From the NCBI GenBank assembly GCA_020860805.1, contig JAJBTP010000464.1, forward strand, positions 1 through 8,719: a stretch of DNA of 8,719 nucleotides, written 5' to 3'. Position numbers and translations under genes: made by a program. The stretch comes from Tannerellaceae bacterium. GTDB lineage: Bacteria > Bacteroidota > Bacteroidia > Bacteroidales > Tannerellaceae. The notes under the pieces are model-generated. The model saw nothing but the letters and a program-made list of their open reading frames with translations, was not told the DNA's origin and made no database searches. Positions 6,243 through 8,719 of the stretch are shown piece by piece; within the stretch, counting starts at the first letter, position 1; the number at the start of each line of letters is the position of its first letter.

Positions 6243-7481
6243 ATGAAATATACCTATTTATTTGCCATTGTTCCGGTTCTGTTAGTACTAACAGGTTGTA
6301 ATGAAACCTACACGCTGGCTACGTCTTCACTGGAGATAAAAATAGATACCAAAGGAGTGATAACTTCCCTGTGGGATAAACAGAACGGAAAGGAATATCT
6401 CTCTTCTCACGAACCGTCTCCTTTAATTCAGATACGGATAGACGGAGAATATCATCAGCCTTCCACCTGTACAGTTCAGGAGGATGGATTATTTTTGGAT
6501 GTTGATTTTACAGCCGGAAATACAACTATCCGGATAGAAACCCAGAACAAAACCGATTACCTGACTTTTGAAGTGCTGTCTGTTCATTCGGAAAAAGAGA
6601 TAGAACTGCTCCTTTGGGGACCTTATCAGACTACGATTGGAGAAACAGTAGGCGAATGTGTCGGGGTATCCCGCAATAAAGAATTTGCTATCGGTATCCA
6701 GGCACTCAACCCGAAAACAATCGGGGGCTATCCAACGACCGAAGATGATGTAGACCCTCCGTATGATATCTTTGCTACTACTTCGCTGGTAGATGTGTCG
6801 GACTCTTTACAGATATTATACCGGGGGCAAACGGCCCGGCATACAAACTATGGCAGCCAGCTGAATGCCTATTGCCGGAACAGACATTCAGACCGTATGA
6901 TACCCATGTGGGGACATACCGCTTTCGTGGCTCCTGCCTATGAGGATGGTGGAATAACAGGAAGTAAAATTGCCTTGTTTGGTTCTCCGGAACAGGAAAC
7001 ACTCGATTATCTGGAGAAAATAGAACTGGGAGAAAACTTACCGCATCCCTTTATCGAAGGGGAATGGGCGAAAAGAGCAAAGGCGGCAACCCGTGCCTAT
7101 ATAATCTATCCGTTTAACGAACAGAATATAGAGGAAGCGATTGCTTTTACCCGGCAAACAGGTCTGAAATACCTGTATCATGCCGGTCCTTTTAAAACCT
7201 GGGGTAAGTTTGACCTGAATCCGTCGGAATTTCCATCCGGATATGCCGGTTTAAAGAAATGTGTGGAAAAAGCAGAAGCCTGTGGTATTCGTCTGGGTGT
7301 GCATACTCTCTCTAATTTTATAACCCCCAATGACGGGTATGTTACGCCTGTACCTGATAAACGCTTAGCCAAAGTAGGTAGTTCGGTGCTTGCAGGTGCA
7401 ATCCATGCCGGTCAAACAGAAATACCCATTGCAGACCCGCTTTTTTCCGCCAGATGGAAAATAATACGATGCACACAGTAA
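6243..7481 (+). CDS. Enzyme N-terminal piece: lipoprotein signal, beta domain, first barrel strands
   Basis: As written, this frame gives 412 residues, the last about 12 of which (after the T6 tract, SARWKIIRCTQ) are out of frame and unlike the family style of the rest. It ends at TAA 7479-7481. It contains the exported lipoprotein signal, the complete beta-rich N-terminal domain and the first part of the barrel up to IPIADPLF. The break falls within the barrel, so the piece alone should not be an active enzyme. Confidence 0.65.
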   Translation: MKYTYLFAIVPVLLVLTGCNETYTLATSSLEIKIDTKGVITSLWDKQNGKEYLSSHEPSPLIQIRIDGEYHQPSTCTVQEDGLFLDVDFTAGNTTIRIETQNKTDYLTFEVLSVHSEKEIELLLWGPYQTTIGETVGECVGVSRNKEFAIGIQALNPKTIGGYPTTEDDVDPPYDIFATTSLVDVSDSLQILYRGQTARHTNYGSQLNAYCRNRHSDRMIPMWGHTAFVAPAYEDGGITGSKIALFGSPEQETLDYLEKIELGENLPHPFIEGEWAKRAKAATRAYIIYPFNEQNIEEAIAFTRQTGLKYLYHAGPFKTWGKFDLNPSEFPSGYAGLKKCVEKAEACGIRLGVHTLSNFITPNDGYVTPVPDKRLAKVGSSVLAGAIHAGQTEIPIADPLFSARWKIIRCTQ

Positions 7482-8662
7482 GGATAGGAGAGGAGTTAAT
7501 CCGTTACCGGAAAGTAAGCGATTCGGCTCCCTGGCTGTTACTGGACTGTGGACGGGGTAGTTGGGGAACAACTGCTGCTTCGCATGTACAGGGGGAAACG
7601 ATTAGTAAGCTAATCGACCATCCCTATAAAGTTTTTCTGTCGGATATTGATTTGACAAAAGAAATAGCGCGTAATCTGGCGGATGTTTTTAACCAGACAG
7701 GAATACGGCAAATCTCTTTTGACGGACTCGAAGGTGTCTGGTCAACCGGACTGGGACAATATGGTTTGTCCCTGATGATAAAGGAATGGTATGACCATTT
7801 GCTACCGGAATACCGGGATAATATCAATGATGCCAGCATGACTACTCATTATAACTGGCATACTTTTACCCGTATGAACTGGGGCGAACCCTGGTATGCG
7901 GGATTTCGTGAAAGCCAGATGAATTACCGGTTGATGAATCAGGATTTCTACCGTCGTAATCTGATACCCTGTATGCTGGGATGGTTTAAGTTTGATGCAG
8001 ACACCAGTCTTGAGGATATCGAATGGTTGCTGGCACGTTCGGCAGCATTTGATGCCGGTTATACATTGGTAACTAATGAACAGCAGGTAAAACAAAACGG
8101 ACTCTCCGGCCGGATTATAGAGGCGATCCGTATCTGGGAAAATGCCCGTTTAAGTAAAGCATTTCCTCCGGAATTAAAGAAAGAGATGGAACACATCGAT
8201 AATGAATATTCACTAAAAGAAATTACGCCTGACACGTGGGAACTAACTCCTTATACCATTAAACGCTATCAACATATAAATAGTATTCGTCAACCCGGCG
8301 AACCGGTTGTAACCCGTTGGGAAATGGATAACAACCGGCACGAACAACCGGTAGGCTTTATTTTAAAAACAACAGGTAAACTGAAAAACCTACGTTTGGA
8401 AATAGGCAGTTTCGATACCCTGGATATTCCATTTGAAATGATTCCCGGACAATATCTTTCCTATGACGGAGGAGACACCTGTTATCTGTATGATAAAAAC
8501 TGGAATGTAATCCGAGGGTTCAGTGTCGACCCTTCCAAAGTACTTATCCCAACGGGAAAGACCACGCTAACAGTTTCCTGTCATTTTGAAAACGAAGGAA
8601 ATACCGAAGAGTATATTTCCGGTGAAATCCGTTTAAAAGGAAAAGCTATTCAACTGAATTAA
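7454..8662 (+). CDS. Enzyme C-terminal piece: rest of barrel and C-terminal beta domain
   Basis: This frame gives 402 residues from ATG 7454, which lies 7 nt after the T6 tract and overlaps the upstream frame by 28 nt. No signal peptide is present, so if made alone it would stay in the cytoplasm, away from its lipoprotein half. It holds the likely active-site strand SFDGLEG (D90, E93 of this piece), a WHTFTRMNWGEPWY segment rich in aromatic residues suited to sugar binding, and a C-terminal beta-rich domain from about residue 255 (LTPYTIKRYQHINSIRQPGE onward). Overlapping ATG translation by coupling is possible but the domain break argues for a single original gene. Confidence 0.65.
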   Translation: MENNTMHTVRIGEELIRYRKVSDSAPWLLLDCGRGSWGTTAASHVQGETISKLIDHPYKVFLSDIDLTKEIARNLADVFNQTGIRQISFDGLEGVWSTGLGQYGLSLMIKEWYDHLLPEYRDNINDASMTTHYNWHTFTRMNWGEPWYAGFRESQMNYRLMNQDFYRRNLIPCMLGWFKFDADTSLEDIEWLLARSAAFDAGYTLVTNEQQVKQNGLSGRIIEAIRIWENARLSKAFPPELKKEMEHIDNEYSLKEITPDTWELTPYTIKRYQHINSIRQPGEPVVTRWEMDNNRHEQPVGFILKTTGKLKNLRLEIGSFDTLDIPFEMIPGQYLSYDGGDTCYLYDKNWNVIRGFSVDPSKVLIPTGKTTLTVSCHFENEGNTEEYISGEIRLKGKAIQLN

Positions 8663-8681
8663 GCGGTTTCTATTGTTTCAG

Positions 8682-8719
8682 GTGTAGAGCACGCAGAGGA
8701 CGCAGAAGAACCAGAAGCA
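8682..8719. repeat. Start of a 9-nt tandem repeat, cut by window end
   Basis: ACGCAGAGG (8691-8699), ACGCAGAAG (8700-8708) and AACCAGAAG (8709-8717) are three successive 9-nt units, with a degenerate unit (GTGTAGAGC) before them. The array begins about 20 nt after the enzyme's stop codon and continues past the window. Degenerate CGCAGA-type repeats occur dispersed between genes in Bacteroidota; the role is unknown. Confidence 0.45.

Larger units (their letters stand above)
6243..8662 (+). pseudogene. Lipoprotein, probable TIM-barrel glycoside hydrolase of unnamed family, frameshifted
   Basis: Joined across the T6 tract (7441-7446) this gives about 806 residues. Start: ATG 6243, with lipoprotein signal ending LTGC (Cys19). 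Residues about 25-255 are beta-rich and look like a galactose-mutarotase-type sandwich (LEIKIDTKGVITSLWDKQNG early, IELLLWGPY mid). From about 265 alternating segments suggest a TIM barrel: ATRAYIIYPFN, GLKYLYHAGPF, ACGIRLGVHTLSNFI, then after the break YKVFLSDIDLT, IRQISFDGLEGVW and LIPCMLGWFKF. D494 and E497 in SFDGLEG sit at a strand end, where catalytic acids of such barrels lie. Residues from about 660 form a C-terminal beta domain. The architecture recalls enzymes acting on alpha-glycosides, but I do not recognise a CAZy family. It follows susD in the same operon and would act on the imported or surface-bound glycan. Confidence 0.6.

Noticed and set aside
5570..6244. 224-codon open frame on the - strand opposite the 3' half of susD.
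   Set aside because: It is antisense to an intact, clearly conserved susD and shows no domain or signal of its own.
7440..7450. Programmed -1 ribosomal frameshift at the T6 tract.
   Set aside because: The zero-frame codons CTT TTT TCC do not give good re-pairing in both sites after a -1 slip, and I see no need for two products of a split barrel. A length change in the tract is simpler.
1..8719. tRNA or rRNA genes, CRISPR arrays, transposase genes.
   Set aside because: I saw none; the + strand is nearly filled by the PUL genes.

Overview
The window is part of a polysaccharide-utilisation locus (PUL) of a Bacteroidota (Bacteroidales-type) bacterium. The evidence is the order FecR-family anti-sigma factor, SusC-like TonB-dependent receptor, SusD-like lipoprotein, then a lipoprotein enzyme, all on the + strand. 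Shine-Dalgarno sequences are weak, every full-length gene ends in TAA, and a Bacteroides-type promoter (TTG, 20 nt, TAnnTTTG) is visible on the - strand.

Layout. 1-713: 3' part of a FecR-like anti-sigma gene, its start cut off by the window edge. 714-941: a 228-base gap that appears to hold a - strand small RNA of about 95 nt, with promoter box at 880-910 and intrinsic terminator at 779-819. 966-4369: a susC homologue with N-terminal signalling (STN) domain, broken by a frameshift at a G8 tract (1303-1310) and by an in-frame amber codon (3956-3958) where the family has Gln. 4382-6139: an intact susD homologue. 6140-6242: a gap with a 20-bp RNA hairpin containing three G-U pairs. 6243-8662: a lipoprotein, probably a glycoside hydrolase of a family I cannot name, frameshifted in a T6 tract (7441-7446). 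8663-8719: start of a 9-nt tandem repeat running off the window.

How it fits together. In this PUL class glycan binding by SusC/SusD is relayed from the periplasmic STN domain of SusC to the FecR-like anti-sigma factor, which frees an ECF sigma factor (gene expected just upstream) to transcribe susC, susD and the enzyme. ECF/anti-sigma PULs of gut Bacteroides often target host glycans, so a host glycan substrate is plausible but not shown here. The candidate antisense RNA between anti-sigma gene and susC resembles in position the cis-encoded repressor RNAs (DonS type) described for Bacteroides PULs.

The main puzzle is integrity. Two genes carry three lesions while anti-sigma and susD genes are clean. 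Both frameshifts lie in homopolymers and both would be cured by one extra base, which suggests homopolymer undercalling in the sequence or real slippage (phase variation). The amber codon is a single C-to-T difference and needs a separate explanation.
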